Source: Thermoprotei archaeon
GTDB lineage: Archaea > Thermoproteota > Thermoprotei > Thermofilales > B20-G17
Assembly (NCBI GenBank): GCA_003650675.1
Contig: QMRH01000002.1
Location: forward strand, 1-60,079
Length of the DNA stretch: 60,079 nucleotides
Reading direction: 5' to 3'
Below the pieces are notes generated by a model. That model searched no databases. It was given only the letters and a program-made list of their open reading frames with translations, and was not told the DNA's origin. This document shows positions 16,164-25,197 of this stretch, one piece after another (position 1 is the stretch's first letter; each line of letters opens with the position of its first letter). Made by a program: the position numbers and the translations under genes.

Positions 16164-17525
16164 ATGATGCTCGTTAAGAACAGGGGGGAATTGATAGGTT
16201 TATTCGGTAGCAGGGGGGAGAAGGCTTTAAGGATATTAGAGGAAGGTATAAACTCAGCCGACCCCTATCGGATGACCCTGAAAACCCTGAAGTATGAAAA
16301 GGGTATCCTTAGGGTAAAGGGTTTAGAGTTCAAGGTTAAAGGAAGAATATATGTTATCGGTGTAGGTAAGGCGTCTGGAAGGATGGCTCAAGCCCTAGAG
16401 GATTCCCTAGGGGACTTGATTGACGCTGGAATAGTGGTGGTTCCACGGGGAACCAAAAACAGGTATCCTCTTAAACGAGTTAGGGTGCTCGAGGCCGACC
16501 ATCCTTTACCTACAAAGGAGAATCTGAGAGCCGCTAATGCTATCTTGGATCTAGTTAAACAACTCGACGACGATGATTTAGTGGTGTTTCTTGTCTCGGG
16601 AGGGGGGTCAGCGCTCCTACCTTTACCTCCAGAAGATGTCCCCCTCGAGGAGAAAAGAAGGCTCGTAGATCTACTCTTGAAATCCGGTGCATCGATATAT
16701 GAGTTAAACACCGTTAGGAAACATGTTTCACGTGTAAAGGGTGGGTGGCTTGCAAAACACATGTATCCGGCTACAGTAATCTCCCTCATAATCTCCGATG
16801 TGGTTGGAGACCGTTTGGATATGGTAGCTTCGGGTCCGACAGTGCCTGACCCAACGTCGTTTAAAGATGCTTTAAACGTTTTGGAGCGTTATGGATTGCT
16901 GAAGTTAAGGGATTCGCCTGCTGTCAAGTATATAGTGGAGGGAGCTGAAGGCAGGAGACCTGAAACCCCTAAACCTGGCGACAAGGTTTTCCATAAGGTA
17001 TACAACATCCTGGTGGCGGGAAACAGGATATCTCTTGAAGCCATGTACAATATGGCTAGAAAGTACGGTTATAAGCCGCTGATATTAACCTCTATGCTCG
17101 AAGGCGAGGCACGGGAAGTCGGAAAAGTTGTCGCATCAATAGCTAGGGAGGTTGAATCATACGGATGGCCCATTCAAAGACCTGCATGTATTTTACTGGG
17201 TGGCGAAACCACGGTGAAGGTCGTTGGAGATGGTGTTGGAGGCCGAAACCAGGAGCTGGCTTTAAGCGCCGCATTAAGTATAAGAGGACTCAAGAAAACC
17301 CTCATAGCGTCTATTGGAAGCGACGGAATTGACGGCGTCACCGATGCCGCGGGGGCCATGGTAGACGGGAAAACCGTAGACTACGCTGAAAGTCTAGGAC
17401 TGGATCCTATAGACTACCTGTATAGAAACGACAGCTATAATTTCTTCAAAAAAGTTGGGGGCTTAATTTATACGGGTTATACTGGAACAAACGTCAACGA
17501 CTTCACATTGATACTTGTTGATTGA
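16164..17525 (+). CDS. gck: Glycerate 2-kinase (GckA/MOFRL family)
   Basis: A 453-residue kinase that forms 2-phosphoglycerate from D-glycerate. This is the archaeal step that joins the semi- or non-phosphorylative Entner-Doudoroff route to glycolysis. Seen in the sequence: VIGVGKASGRMAQALE with K69 (family catalytic lysine region), VSGGGSALLPLPPEDV (about 148-163) and ELNTVRKHVSRVKGG. The C-terminal MOFRL domain has LGGETTVKVVGDGVGGRNQE. Length is usual for the family. The start is ATG 16164 (ATG 16167 also possible), directly downstream of the shared promoter. Confidence 0.93.
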   Translation: MMLVKNRGELIGLFGSRGEKALRILEEGINSADPYRMTLKTLKYEKGILRVKGLEFKVKGRIYVIGVGKASGRMAQALEDSLGDLIDAGIVVVPRGTKNRYPLKRVRVLEADHPLPTKENLRAANAILDLVKQLDDDDLVVFLVSGGGSALLPLPPEDVPLEEKRRLVDLLLKSGASIYELNTVRKHVSRVKGGWLAKHMYPATVISLIISDVVGDRLDMVASGPTVPDPTSFKDALNVLERYGLLKLRDSPAVKYIVEGAEGRRPETPKPGDKVFHKVYNILVAGNRISLEAMYNMARKYGYKPLILTSMLEGEAREVGKVVASIAREVESYGWPIQRPACILLGGETTVKVVGDGVGGRNQELALSAALSIRGLKKTLIASIGSDGIDGVTDAAGAMVDGKTVDYAESLGLDPIDYLYRNDSYNFFKKVGGLIYTGYTGTNVNDFTLILVD

Positions 17526-17535
17526 CCAGCCTCAG

Positions 17536-17587
17536 CGCCGGCCCAGACGGGTCACCGCTTCCCGGAGGTGGAAGATCCTCATCGGCG
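17536..17587 (+). ncRNA. GC-rich candidate structured RNA downstream of glycerate kinase
   Basis: A GC-rich island in an otherwise AT-rich intergenic region. CGCCG (17536-17540) can pair with CGGCG (17583-17587) and encloses two hairpins: GCCC-AGAC-GGGT (17541-17552) and CTTCC-CGGAGGT-GGAAG (17558-17574). A Y-shaped fold like this in a thermophile hints at a small RNA or a 3'-UTR element. It is not a tRNA, and no clear C/D boxes are present. The rest of the gap to 17783 is AT-rich promoter sequence. Confidence 0.28.
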
Positions 17588-17782
17588 AAATAATAGATTG
17601 AAAGTCGATTAAAATATTTGACTGTATGCTGGGATCGTTCGACGCCGCCGATAATATCCTAGAGGAATCCCGGCTTTAACTTTGTTGTTTGTCGAATATA
17701 GGTTAGGCGTTCGACGAGGAAATTTTAGTGATATAAAGGTATAAAAAGGGTACTTTCTAAAAATATTATTAAAGGTGCCGAG

Positions 17783-18685
17783 ATGAAACTCTCCGTCCTT
17801 AAGTTTGGTAGATATCCGCCAGCAGTAGTTGCAAAGCTATCAACCCCCATAATAGAGGTTCTAAGAAATCTAAAGATAAAGGGTGTAAGGCATTCCCCTA
17901 TAGTCTCCAATGAAGGTAAACTGGTGGGAATGGTGTCTGCACGCGACCTCATAAACTTTCTGGGCGGAGGCCCTAAACATAGAATAGTTACAGAAAAATA
18001 TGGTGGTGACATATATTCCGCGTTAAACAAGGAACCGGTATCATCGATAATGTATCAACCCCCCTATGTGACGCTAGACCACACACTTCAGGACGTAGTA
18101 AATTTGATGATGGAACGGGATATAGGTGCACTTCCAGTATTAGATGAAGATGGAAAAGTATCGGGCATCATATCTGAAAAACATATAATGAACCTTTTCA
18201 CAGACGTGAAGACATATGTATGCGTCGAGGAAATCATGAGTAGCCCGGTTATAACTCTCCCTCCCCAAGCATATTTAATCGAGGGGCAGGAGTTGATGCT
18301 TGAGAAGGATATTAGAAGACTAGTGTTGGTAGAGAACAGTTCCGTCAAAGGGCTAGTAACCCTGAAGGATATGGTTAGATTCTACTCAAACGACGAAACA
18401 TTGGGGAAGCTTAAGCTTGGACTAGCAAAAGAGGTGCATAAAACCCCGTTAGCAAACATTGCTTCAAGCAGTGTTGTTACAGCAGACGCGAAAATGGATG
18501 TAGGGGACGCGATTAAAAGAATGAGGATGCATAAGATAGGTTGCCTCCCCGTAATGGAGGGAAAGAAGCTTGTGGGTATAGTAACTGAACGTGACATTTT
18601 ATTGAAGCTACCCAAGATAAAGGGGGTTGAAGTATTCGTCGATATGGCTGAAAAGTTGATAACGGCGGGAAGAATATTTCTCTAA
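17783..18685 (+). CDS. Four-CBS-domain protein
   Basis: A 300-residue protein with two Bateman modules (CBS motifs near 12-65, 85-140, 150-200 and 222-285). Typical segments are GMVSARDLINFLG, GIISEKHIMNLF, GLVTLKDMVRFYS and GIVTERDILLKLP. It is a paralogue of the 9124 protein with no effector domain, presumably an adenylate-nucleotide sensor. The ribosome binding site AGGTG (17773-17777) precedes ATG 17783. It converges on the VirB4-like operon with a 28-base gap. Confidence 0.83.
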   Translation: MKLSVLKFGRYPPAVVAKLSTPIIEVLRNLKIKGVRHSPIVSNEGKLVGMVSARDLINFLGGGPKHRIVTEKYGGDIYSALNKEPVSSIMYQPPYVTLDHTLQDVVNLMMERDIGALPVLDEDGKVSGIISEKHIMNLFTDVKTYVCVEEIMSSPVITLPPQAYLIEGQELMLEKDIRRLVLVENSSVKGLVTLKDMVRFYSNDETLGKLKLGLAKEVHKTPLANIASSSVVTADAKMDVGDAIKRMRMHKIGCLPVMEGKKLVGIVTERDILLKLPKIKGVEVFVDMAEKLITAGRIFL

Positions 18686-18713
18686 AACCCCGTTAAACCA
18701 CTATAATGGATAT

Positions 18714-19787
18714 TCACTTCTCCAGCGCTTCTCCCCTAACCCTAAGTTTTATCCTTCTTGGCCGGGGATCCCCCTGTCTCACCAAAACCCCTATTCCACG
18801 TGTATTATAGAGAAGCCAGTCTATTTCACGGGGTCCCAGCCTGACGATCGTTGAAATGCTTCTGACATATCTTTCCGGGCCAGATAAAAGTATGATAAAG
18901 CCAGCTAACTCGTAGAGTATAAGTGGAAGATCTGTTGGGCTCTGGGTTAAGACCCAGAAACCGTAGCCAAACTTCCTGGTCTCCCTATAGCAACGGACAA
19001 GAACATTTTCTTCGCCGCCGAGACTAAGCATCCTATGTGCCTCATCTAAAACCACTATCACATCCGGCTTGCTTCTTATACCTTTTGAGGACATGTAGTC
19101 TGCCACTAATTCAAGGAGCACCCATGTCAGAAACCTGGATTTTCTCAAGGGCATGGGGGATCCCCTAGACTTGTAGACCAAGACTATCGGCCTCAACTCC
19201 TCGAGGATCGTGCTTATAGAGACGAAGGGCTTCTTCCATCCCTCGAACAAGGTTTTAAGCTTAAATGCTGTGGATGGATCAAGTTCATTGAAAATGTTTT
19301 CTGGAAAGGCTTCAGAATCCTTCTCTAAAACCTCTAGAAAGACCTCTCTAATCTCAGCTTCCTCCTCCCCACTCAATCCTAGGATAAGGGAGCATGCTAA
19401 AGCTAGGTTATCCGCCCTGGTTTCAGGCTTCTGCGTGTAAAGCTCCAATGGATTCACAGCATTTTCCTGCATGTCAATCACCACGCCACCCATCCTTTCA
19501 ACGAAATGCTTGTACTCGCCATGGGGATCTATGATCACTGCTCCTATCCCCTCCTCCTGAAGGTCCATTATCAGACTTTTAGCTAAAGTTGATTTACCTG
19601 AACCAGTGCTTCCAACGATTATACCGTGGAAGTTGGGTAGCCTTCTCCAATCCAAGTATACTTCACGTCCATTTTCATCCACCCCCAACACTACCCCTCC
19701 CGCCTCCTCTCTGGGTGGAAGAATACTTGTAGGCAGGAACGGTATTAGGTCGAGAGAGAAGGCTAGTATACGCCCGTATTCAACCAT
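18714..19787 (-). CDS. VirB4/HerA-type conjugation ATPase, C-terminal motor domain
   Basis: A 357-residue ATPase of the VirB4/TraC branch of the HerA-FtsK superfamily. After PFLPTSILPPREE and GVVLGVDENGREV, Walker A is GSTGSGKST (59-67). The strand AVIIDPHGEY (83-92), the VNPLELYT motif (111-118), Walker B VVLDEAH (245-251), and RETRKFGYG plus TQ (268-282) follow in the VirB4 order. It lacks the N-terminal half of VirB4, which is encoded by the upstream gene overlapping it by eight bases. It would energise substrate or pilin movement at the membrane in a Ced/Ted-like or conjugation-like machine. Confidence 0.82.
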   Translation of the reverse strand: MVEYGRILAFSLDLIPFLPTSILPPREEAGGVVLGVDENGREVYLDWRRLPNFHGIIVGSTGSGKSTLAKSLIMDLQEEGIGAVIIDPHGEYKHFVERMGGVVIDMQENAVNPLELYTQKPETRADNLALACSLILGLSGEEEAEIREVFLEVLEKDSEAFPENIFNELDPSTAFKLKTLFEGWKKPFVSISTILEELRPIVLVYKSRGSPMPLRKSRFLTWVLLELVADYMSSKGIRSKPDVIVVLDEAHRMLSLGGEENVLVRCYRETRKFGYGFWVLTQSPTDLPLILYELAGFIILLSGPERYVRSISTIVRLGPREIDWLLYNTRGIGVLVRQGDPRPRRIKLRVRGEALEK

Positions 19788-20883
19788 AATACACGTCCTC
19801 CATGAATCCCTTTAGAATCGGGTCTACGGTAACCGTGAAGCCCAGGTCCTCCAGCATCTTCGAAAATGTCTTTGAATCGCTCTTACTCTCGAAAATCGCC
19901 ACTATTTTAGCCAGATAAGTGGATTCTCTACCTAACATTCGTCTTCGAGCGGCTGTGTAAAGTCTCTCGGCCTTAGCCATCAACGAGAGCTTGTCGAAGG
20001 CTGTTGCTCTTTCGTAAAGCCGGAAGGCCCTTTTCTCGAGGGTTTCACCTAGACTGGGAGGTGCAAGCTTAATCCTAGCCACCAGCATAAAGTTATCTAG
20101 TACCCCCATTATCCTGCTAAACCATTGAGACTTCTGGAGGGTCTCCATGTAGCTTGGCGTCGAATACAGGGAGCTATTTTCCACTACTAGAACCACACGG
20201 CCTTCAACACGGTATCCCTTGTAAGATGAAAGGAGAGAGTATAAACCTGTTAAAAATAAGAGTACTATGGTCGAGTCAGGTAGGCTGAACTCAGGCGGGT
20301 TGAAGATGAATTTGACTGCGGGTGCAAGTATAGGTATAATACACCAAGGTTTTCTCGAAGCAGGAGATATCCAGGGAAGGTCGGGAACTAAGGGTCCACT
20401 ATAACGTACACCCATTGCATCTAAATGTCTCGTCAAAATGTAGAGGATTCTAGCAACCCTTGTTTTAAGGAGTTGAGGGTCAACGCCTTCGACAACAACT
20501 TGAAGAAAAACCCTTAGAATACCGTTTCTTTTAACGTATATTAAAGCATACTCTGCGTCTGGATCCACTATCATACCGTCCAAAAGCAGTTTTGATTTCA
20601 AACAGAATTCCCGTTCATCCACGGCGTCAAAAGACCCATGCTCGACATCTGTTATTTCAATAAAGGTTCCATACTTGAATCTCTTACCTCTCTTAAGAAG
20701 ATAGAATGTTGAACCCTTTTTAACGGGAAGATTCATGCGGATCCCCCATACGGCTTCACGGAGAATGATCCATGGTTCAAGTAAAACCCAGCCTATGGCA
20801 AAAAGTATTGTAGCGAGACGCTGATCCATGGGTATGGTTAAGAAGGATAATCCAAGCACTATGAAAGCCGTCTTCTTCCTCAA
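19780..20883 (-). CDS. Membrane-anchored VirB3/VirB4 N-terminal-like subunit
   Basis: A 367-residue protein starting with two hydrophobic segments (about 6-40), like VirB3 or the VirB3 module fused to some VirB4 proteins. The soluble body (50-367) includes YALIYVKRNGILRVFLQVVV and LKTRVARILYILTRHLDAMG. Near residues 300-325 is a helical stretch LEKRAFRLYERATAFDKLS, reminiscent of the VirB4 N-terminal domain. A further hydrophobic stretch lies near 185-215. It overlaps the motor-domain gene by eight bases, so the pair reads as one VirB4 divided in two. The start appears to be TTG. The homology is inference from pattern and gene order. Confidence 0.5.
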   Translation of the reverse strand: MRKKTAFIVLGLSFLTIPMDQRLATILFAIGWVLLEPWIILREAVWGIRMNLPVKKGSTFYLLKRGKRFKYGTFIEITDVEHGSFDAVDEREFCLKSKLLLDGMIVDPDAEYALIYVKRNGILRVFLQVVVEGVDPQLLKTRVARILYILTRHLDAMGVRYSGPLVPDLPWISPASRKPWCIIPILAPAVKFIFNPPEFSLPDSTIVLLFLTGLYSLLSSYKGYRVEGRVVLVVENSSLYSTPSYMETLQKSQWFSRIMGVLDNFMLVARIKLAPPSLGETLEKRAFRLYERATAFDKLSLMAKAERLYTAARRRMLGRESTYLAKIVAIFESKSDSKTFSKMLEDLGFTVTVDPILKGFMEDVYYG

Positions 20884-20890
20884 GGCATGT

Positions 20891-21715
20891 TCACCCTAGG
20901 TCTTCAAGCAAAAAATGTATTTCATACGCCATCCTCCTTAGGACGGTAGCATGGGCTGGATTATCCTTTGAAAGAAGGAGAAGATCTTCCACGATTATTC
21001 TACCAGCCTCCTTCACCTGTTTTAAGTATATTTCACTGTGACCTTGCTCCTCCATGTTCCTCAGCAACGCTATTATCCTCCTTAAACCCGTCTCAATTTC
21101 ATTTAAAAGTGGGTTCAGCCCCTCTCCTATACGCCGTTTAGAGCAGGGTAAAGTGTATTCGCCTCTTGGATTCAACCTATTATATAGCGCCTCAAACTGG
21201 TATCTCCATATTCTGGGATCAATGCACGGCCTCCATTCTACGCTCCTATACGCCTCTAGTATCCCAGCTTGGATAAGTTTTTTAATGTTCCTGAGGTGCT
21301 TGAAGCTTGTCCTAGATCCAAGAGCTATTCTACGCAGAAATATTTTCTCAAACCAGTTTAAGGTCGGTTTGAACCTCGGTGAACGCTCAATAATTTTCCA
21401 TAGGGTGGTTGAATCGACCAGAACTCTTCTATCGTAGAGAAGGTCTATTAACCTTCTTTCGGCTAAAAACAGTACTCCTATAAGCCATTCATTCGGTCCA
21501 ATCACCTCTATCGGAAAGACCTTCCCCCTTATAATAGATTCATGGTAGAGTACAAGTAGGGCGGTTGAAGCCAACAGTTTTGGGGGTTGATGAATATTTC
21601 TGGATACAAGTCTCCTCAATGCATTTTCTGGGATTTTGGGGGTATAGGTTCTACCGTAGAGGCCTGTAAACAGGTATCCCTGGGATTCCATCCAAAGCCT
21701 CCAGGCTGCCATCAT
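20891..21715 (-). CDS. Uncharacterised soluble helical protein of the conjugation-like operon
   Basis: A 274-residue basic, mostly helical protein with no signal peptide or membrane segment. I do not recognise a family. Regions of note are a tryptophan/leucine-rich stretch near 75-95 (PNEWLIGVLFLAERRLIDLL), a basic middle (RFKPTLNWFEKIFLRRIALG) and a C-terminal helical bundle (200-274). It overlaps the 1086-residue membrane protein upstream by four bases and is followed seven bases later by the VirB4-like N-terminal subunit. A cytoplasmic adaptor role is plausible but unproven. Confidence 0.55.
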   Translation of the reverse strand: MMAAWRLWMESQGYLFTGLYGRTYTPKIPENALRRLVSRNIHQPPKLLASTALLVLYHESIIRGKVFPIEVIGPNEWLIGVLFLAERRLIDLLYDRRVLVDSTTLWKIIERSPRFKPTLNWFEKIFLRRIALGSRTSFKHLRNIKKLIQAGILEAYRSVEWRPCIDPRIWRYQFEALYNRLNPRGEYTLPCSKRRIGEGLNPLLNEIETGLRRIIALLRNMEEQGHSEIYLKQVKEAGRIIVEDLLLLSKDNPAHATVLRRMAYEIHFLLEDLG

Positions 21716-24700
21716 GTTCCCAGCCTTTCTGCAAGCATGGTGAGAATTAGAGTATATGCCGAGGAGTTTCTTTCAAGGAGGGGTATGAGTCGTCTCTCCG
21801 ACACCAGGCTCACAGATATTTCTTCCCATATTTCCCTGTTTCCAAGCAACATTAAAGCCGTTCCAAACACCCGCCTTAACACGGAATTTGGATCGTTTAG
21901 TGGAGGGGGCTCATACCCCTCAAGTAATCTAATAAGTAGGCATAGAGCATTGATGTCCCCAAGGAGCCCATACACAAGGTTAGGGGGTAGGGGGAGCTCG
22001 TATACTGCTTCAAGTAGTTCATCTGGAATATAGCTCCTCCTTGCAAGCATCTCCAAAGGGTATATTTCCCTAAGCTTCTCTAGGATGCTTAACTTAATTT
22101 CATCTAAGATAAAGTCCGCTAAGACTCCCTTCTCGTCTAGATCCTTAAGGGCCCATAGACTACCCTCCTTTAAGGATTTGAAAACGATGAGTCTTAGGGC
22201 TTCGGGCGACGGCGAACCATGAGATATGCTCATCGACAGTAAAGGCGAGTCCACTAAAAGGGCTAATAGAGGGGTTAGATCTATCAGGGCCTCCTTTAAG
22301 CCCAGCGTTTTCTCTAGCTTCACCTTAGCCTCTAAGGCTGATGGGACAAGTAGAGGAGAATCCAACGATGCTACAGCCAGGGTTAAGGCTTCAACCATGC
22401 TATTACCATTAGAAGGCTTGTGTTCCAGGATCCCTTTAAGCCGTTCACCGTACTCGGCCACCAGCACCGCTATCCTCGCTAGTATCCTTTTCTCCGATTC
22501 ATCTAAAGACAATAATTTTTCAAATACTTTTGCCACGGTTATTCCTTGAAGTATAGTCAGCATACTTCGATAGAACTCTTTCTCCATATAACCGGCGGAC
22601 TTAATTACTCGGACTATGTTTAGAAGATTACCTGCATCTATTTTCACACCATGCTCCTCAACGTATTTTAACTCCTTTTCGAAGTTCCGTGAAAACCAGT
22701 TCCAAGGGTCTTTAAGCACCTTGTCAACCTCAAAGCCGGACTCCAGGATCCTTCTTCCATACTTTCCTTTGTACACTGTTTCCAGTAGTCGTGAAAGATC
22801 CTCGAAGAATTTTTCCTTCTCCATGATGGTGGAGGCTCTTTGAAAAAGCTCGATGAAACTCCTAGATAGCTTTTCAGGCCTATAGCTCACAAAGGTATAC
22901 ATTTTATCCAGCATTTTCTTCGATGTCGACCAGGGGGCGTTTAAACCATTATAGATTCCAACGGCGTCGCATGCAAGTCTGAAGATTAAGGGTGTTAAAC
23001 CCTTCTCGTTAAAAATTTTCGCGGCATAGCTTCCTCCAACGTAAACCATCGAAAGGGATTTAGCCAACGTTTGCTGGAGCCCTGGGTTTTTCAACCAAGC
23101 CAGCATTTTCTCCAGCTTAAGCCTCGTAATGCTGATTTTCTCCTTTAATGTAGGAGCTCTTCCAGGAGGCCCCAATTTAACGACCCGTGATGCCATTAAA
23201 CTGTCCTGTCCACCACCCGTAAACCTTTTTGAGAGAATATTTGACGCTAGTTTACCTAAGTGGAACACCGTACGATGGACTATCGTGAGCGTAGAGTAGA
23301 TGAATGAATATGTTTTAGGCGAAAGCCGTCTACCCAGCGTCCCTGTCAAAGAGTATCCTCCTAAAAATCCTCCTAGAATGTCGAAGGCAAAAGCAGTCAA
23401 TATGAAGTTCACTAGAAGTGAGTAAACTGTAGAGAAGAGTTCGGCTATGAAGGAAAAATCCTTCTCCAAAGCTTCCCTATAGGTGGAGTTTAGTAGGGGT
23501 GTTGAAGTTAACCATGGCTGGAGAGCCCAGGGTTTCCCTGAGGGTTTAAACTTTAGTTCAATGATTCCTCTAGAGTGTTGCTGGGATTCAACACGTCTCA
23601 ACCTTATCAGCCACGATTGAGGCCTATATGTAGCGTATTCCCTTGCCGACGCCTCGTCTAATAGCCCTATAGTGGGGGAGGCTGAGTTAAGCCAGTTTTG
23701 GAGTTGAATCCACGTGACGTAGCTGTTGTAGAGATTAATCAGAAACTGTGGCTCAACCCACTTTATGTTAAAGTCTTCTAGAGGCATGTAGCTCAAGTTA
23801 TAGTATACTTTAAATTCATCGGATTCTACAGCCTCGGGTTGAGCCCCCACTACCAACATCTCAACACGTTCTTCAGCATTTATGTTGAAGGATAGCTCTA
23901 AACCGTTGTTGTAGACTATTCCGCAAGAAATGTTTTTTAAATAGACGATGCCGAGGAGGCTTCCGTTCACCATTATGGGGGCCGCAGGAACGTTGATTTC
24001 CACCACATCTGCTTCACCTTCGTAGAAAAGGTATCCGTCTTGGTACACCCCTTTAGCCGATCCCTGTAGATTCTGGGGGGAAGCCACGGTGCTTAGGTTT
24101 CCCAGGAGGGGCTTGGTTATCTGTATGCTCATATTTAGGGGAATTTTAACCCAACAGACTACTGCTTCCTTTAAACGATAGTTTCCTAAAGGTAATACTA
24201 GAAGCCTTTTACCGTACTTGTTTAGCTGAAAGATGTAGGTTCCAGCATCGCCTTCTAAAACTAAGACCATGTAAGGGATATTTGATTCAAAGAGGGCTAC
24301 TCCCGGCTCACCAAGATCATTGAACTCTAGTGGGGGGATCCTGATCCCGCTAATAACCGTGTTCACCGAGAAGGGTAGAACATAGCCTAACAGAATCCCC
24401 CATAGGAGAAAGGTTAGGGCGAGTCTTCTACCGCGTGTGAAAACCGGCGTTAAAGCTCCCACTGTTAGGAAAAGGGGTGATAAGCGTATTGACAGTGAAA
24501 TTAACTCCTTCACTAGAAGGAGAATAACTAATGCAAAACTATACATTCTAGTAAAAGAGTATAATATCGTTGTTAACGTGTCTGAAGCTAGCTTAATGTA
24601 AGGCGTGAAGGTTAAAGTAACATAGGGTTGAAGCGAAGCCAATACCATGAAGAACGTCTCCACATAATATGATGCAAGGATCCCTGATGCGGCGCTACTT

Positions 24701-24972
24701 ATGCGTGCAGCCAGCTTCCCGGAAATGGATTCAACTCTTCTATACGCCTCTTCGAGATCCAGGCTGATGAAGGGTACTCCTACGATCCTGGAGACCCACC
24801 ATGGATTCAATAGCTGGATGAAAACCAGCGACGCTAAGATGGAGAGTGTTGTTTTAGTAAAACTCTCTAACGCATTTCTTCTTCGACCTTCAAGCCACCG
24901 TAACACTATTACAGAATATTCTAGGACAACTACAATTACGATAAACCTTACGAGAAGGTCTCTCAGACTCAT
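21712..24972 (-). CDS. Large membrane protein with exofacial and helical cytoplasmic domains
   Basis: A 1086-residue protein with about six hydrophobic segments in the first 215 residues (e.g. 8-25, 42-60, 100-120, 155-180, 190-212). A beta-rich exofacial region follows (about 215-490). Another membrane hairpin lies near 505-550 (YSLLVNFILTAFAFDILGGF), then a long all-helical cytoplasmic domain (560-1086). The polytopic N-terminal part, next to VirB4-like genes, is consistent with an extended VirB6-type channel subunit. No family is recognised with certainty. It is encoded inside an overlapping operon, so it is almost certainly a structural part of the same apparatus. Confidence 0.6.
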   Translation of the reverse strand: MSLRDLLVRFIVIVVVLEYSVIVLRWLEGRRRNALESFTKTTLSILASLVFIQLLNPWWVSRIVGVPFISLDLEEAYRRVESISGKLAARISSAASGILASYYVETFFMVLASLQPYVTLTFTPYIKLASDTLTTILYSFTRMYSFALVILLLVKELISLSIRLSPLFLTVGALTPVFTRGRRLALTFLLWGILLGYVLPFSVNTVISGIRIPPLEFNDLGEPGVALFESNIPYMVLVLEGDAGTYIFQLNKYGKRLLVLPLGNYRLKEAVVCWVKIPLNMSIQITKPLLGNLSTVASPQNLQGSAKGVYQDGYLFYEGEADVVEINVPAAPIMVNGSLLGIVYLKNISCGIVYNNGLELSFNINAEERVEMLVVGAQPEAVESDEFKVYYNLSYMPLEDFNIKWVEPQFLINLYNSYVTWIQLQNWLNSASPTIGLLDEASAREYATYRPQSWLIRLRRVESQQHSRGIIELKFKPSGKPWALQPWLTSTPLLNSTYREALEKDFSFIAELFSTVYSLLVNFILTAFAFDILGGFLGGYSLTGTLGRRLSPKTYSFIYSTLTIVHRTVFHLGKLASNILSKRFTGGGQDSLMASRVVKLGPPGRAPTLKEKISITRLKLEKMLAWLKNPGLQQTLAKSLSMVYVGGSYAAKIFNEKGLTPLIFRLACDAVGIYNGLNAPWSTSKKMLDKMYTFVSYRPEKLSRSFIELFQRASTIMEKEKFFEDLSRLLETVYKGKYGRRILESGFEVDKVLKDPWNWFSRNFEKELKYVEEHGVKIDAGNLLNIVRVIKSAGYMEKEFYRSMLTILQGITVAKVFEKLLSLDESEKRILARIAVLVAEYGERLKGILEHKPSNGNSMVEALTLAVASLDSPLLVPSALEAKVKLEKTLGLKEALIDLTPLLALLVDSPLLSMSISHGSPSPEALRLIVFKSLKEGSLWALKDLDEKGVLADFILDEIKLSILEKLREIYPLEMLARRSYIPDELLEAVYELPLPPNLVYGLLGDINALCLLIRLLEGYEPPPLNDPNSVLRRVFGTALMLLGNREIWEEISVSLVSERRLIPLLERNSSAYTLILTMLAERLGT

Positions 24973-24981
24973 GGTTTTCTA

Positions 24982-25197
24982 TTATTCCCTGATCCCTTCC
25001 TTGAACATGTTTCTCGGCAGCTCTAGCCCATCCTCTTCTTCAAGATTCTCCTGAATCCATTTGAAGAAAAATTGTATTGATGTGGGTTTACCCGACATCC
25101 TCTTCTTCACCTTACACTCGAGCCTGGAAAGCCTCTTCTCCTCCTTCAATATTCTCTTGAAAGATTTCTTACCGCCTTTTCTGGAAAAAAGTTTCAT
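24982..25197 (-). CDS. Small basic protein
   Basis: A 71-residue cytoplasmic protein. The basic N-terminal 40 residues are lysine/arginine-rich (KLFSRKGGKKSFKRILKEEK), and the C-terminal half has an acidic patch (NLEEEDGLELP). No motif or family is recognised. Its existence is supported by a four-base overlap with the pseudopilin-like gene upstream and a nine-base gap to the large membrane protein. The start codon is ATG 25197. Confidence 0.5.
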   Translation of the reverse strand: MKLFSRKGGKKSFKRILKEEKRLSRLECKVKKRMSGKPTSIQFFFKWIQENLEEEDGLELPRNMFKEGIRE

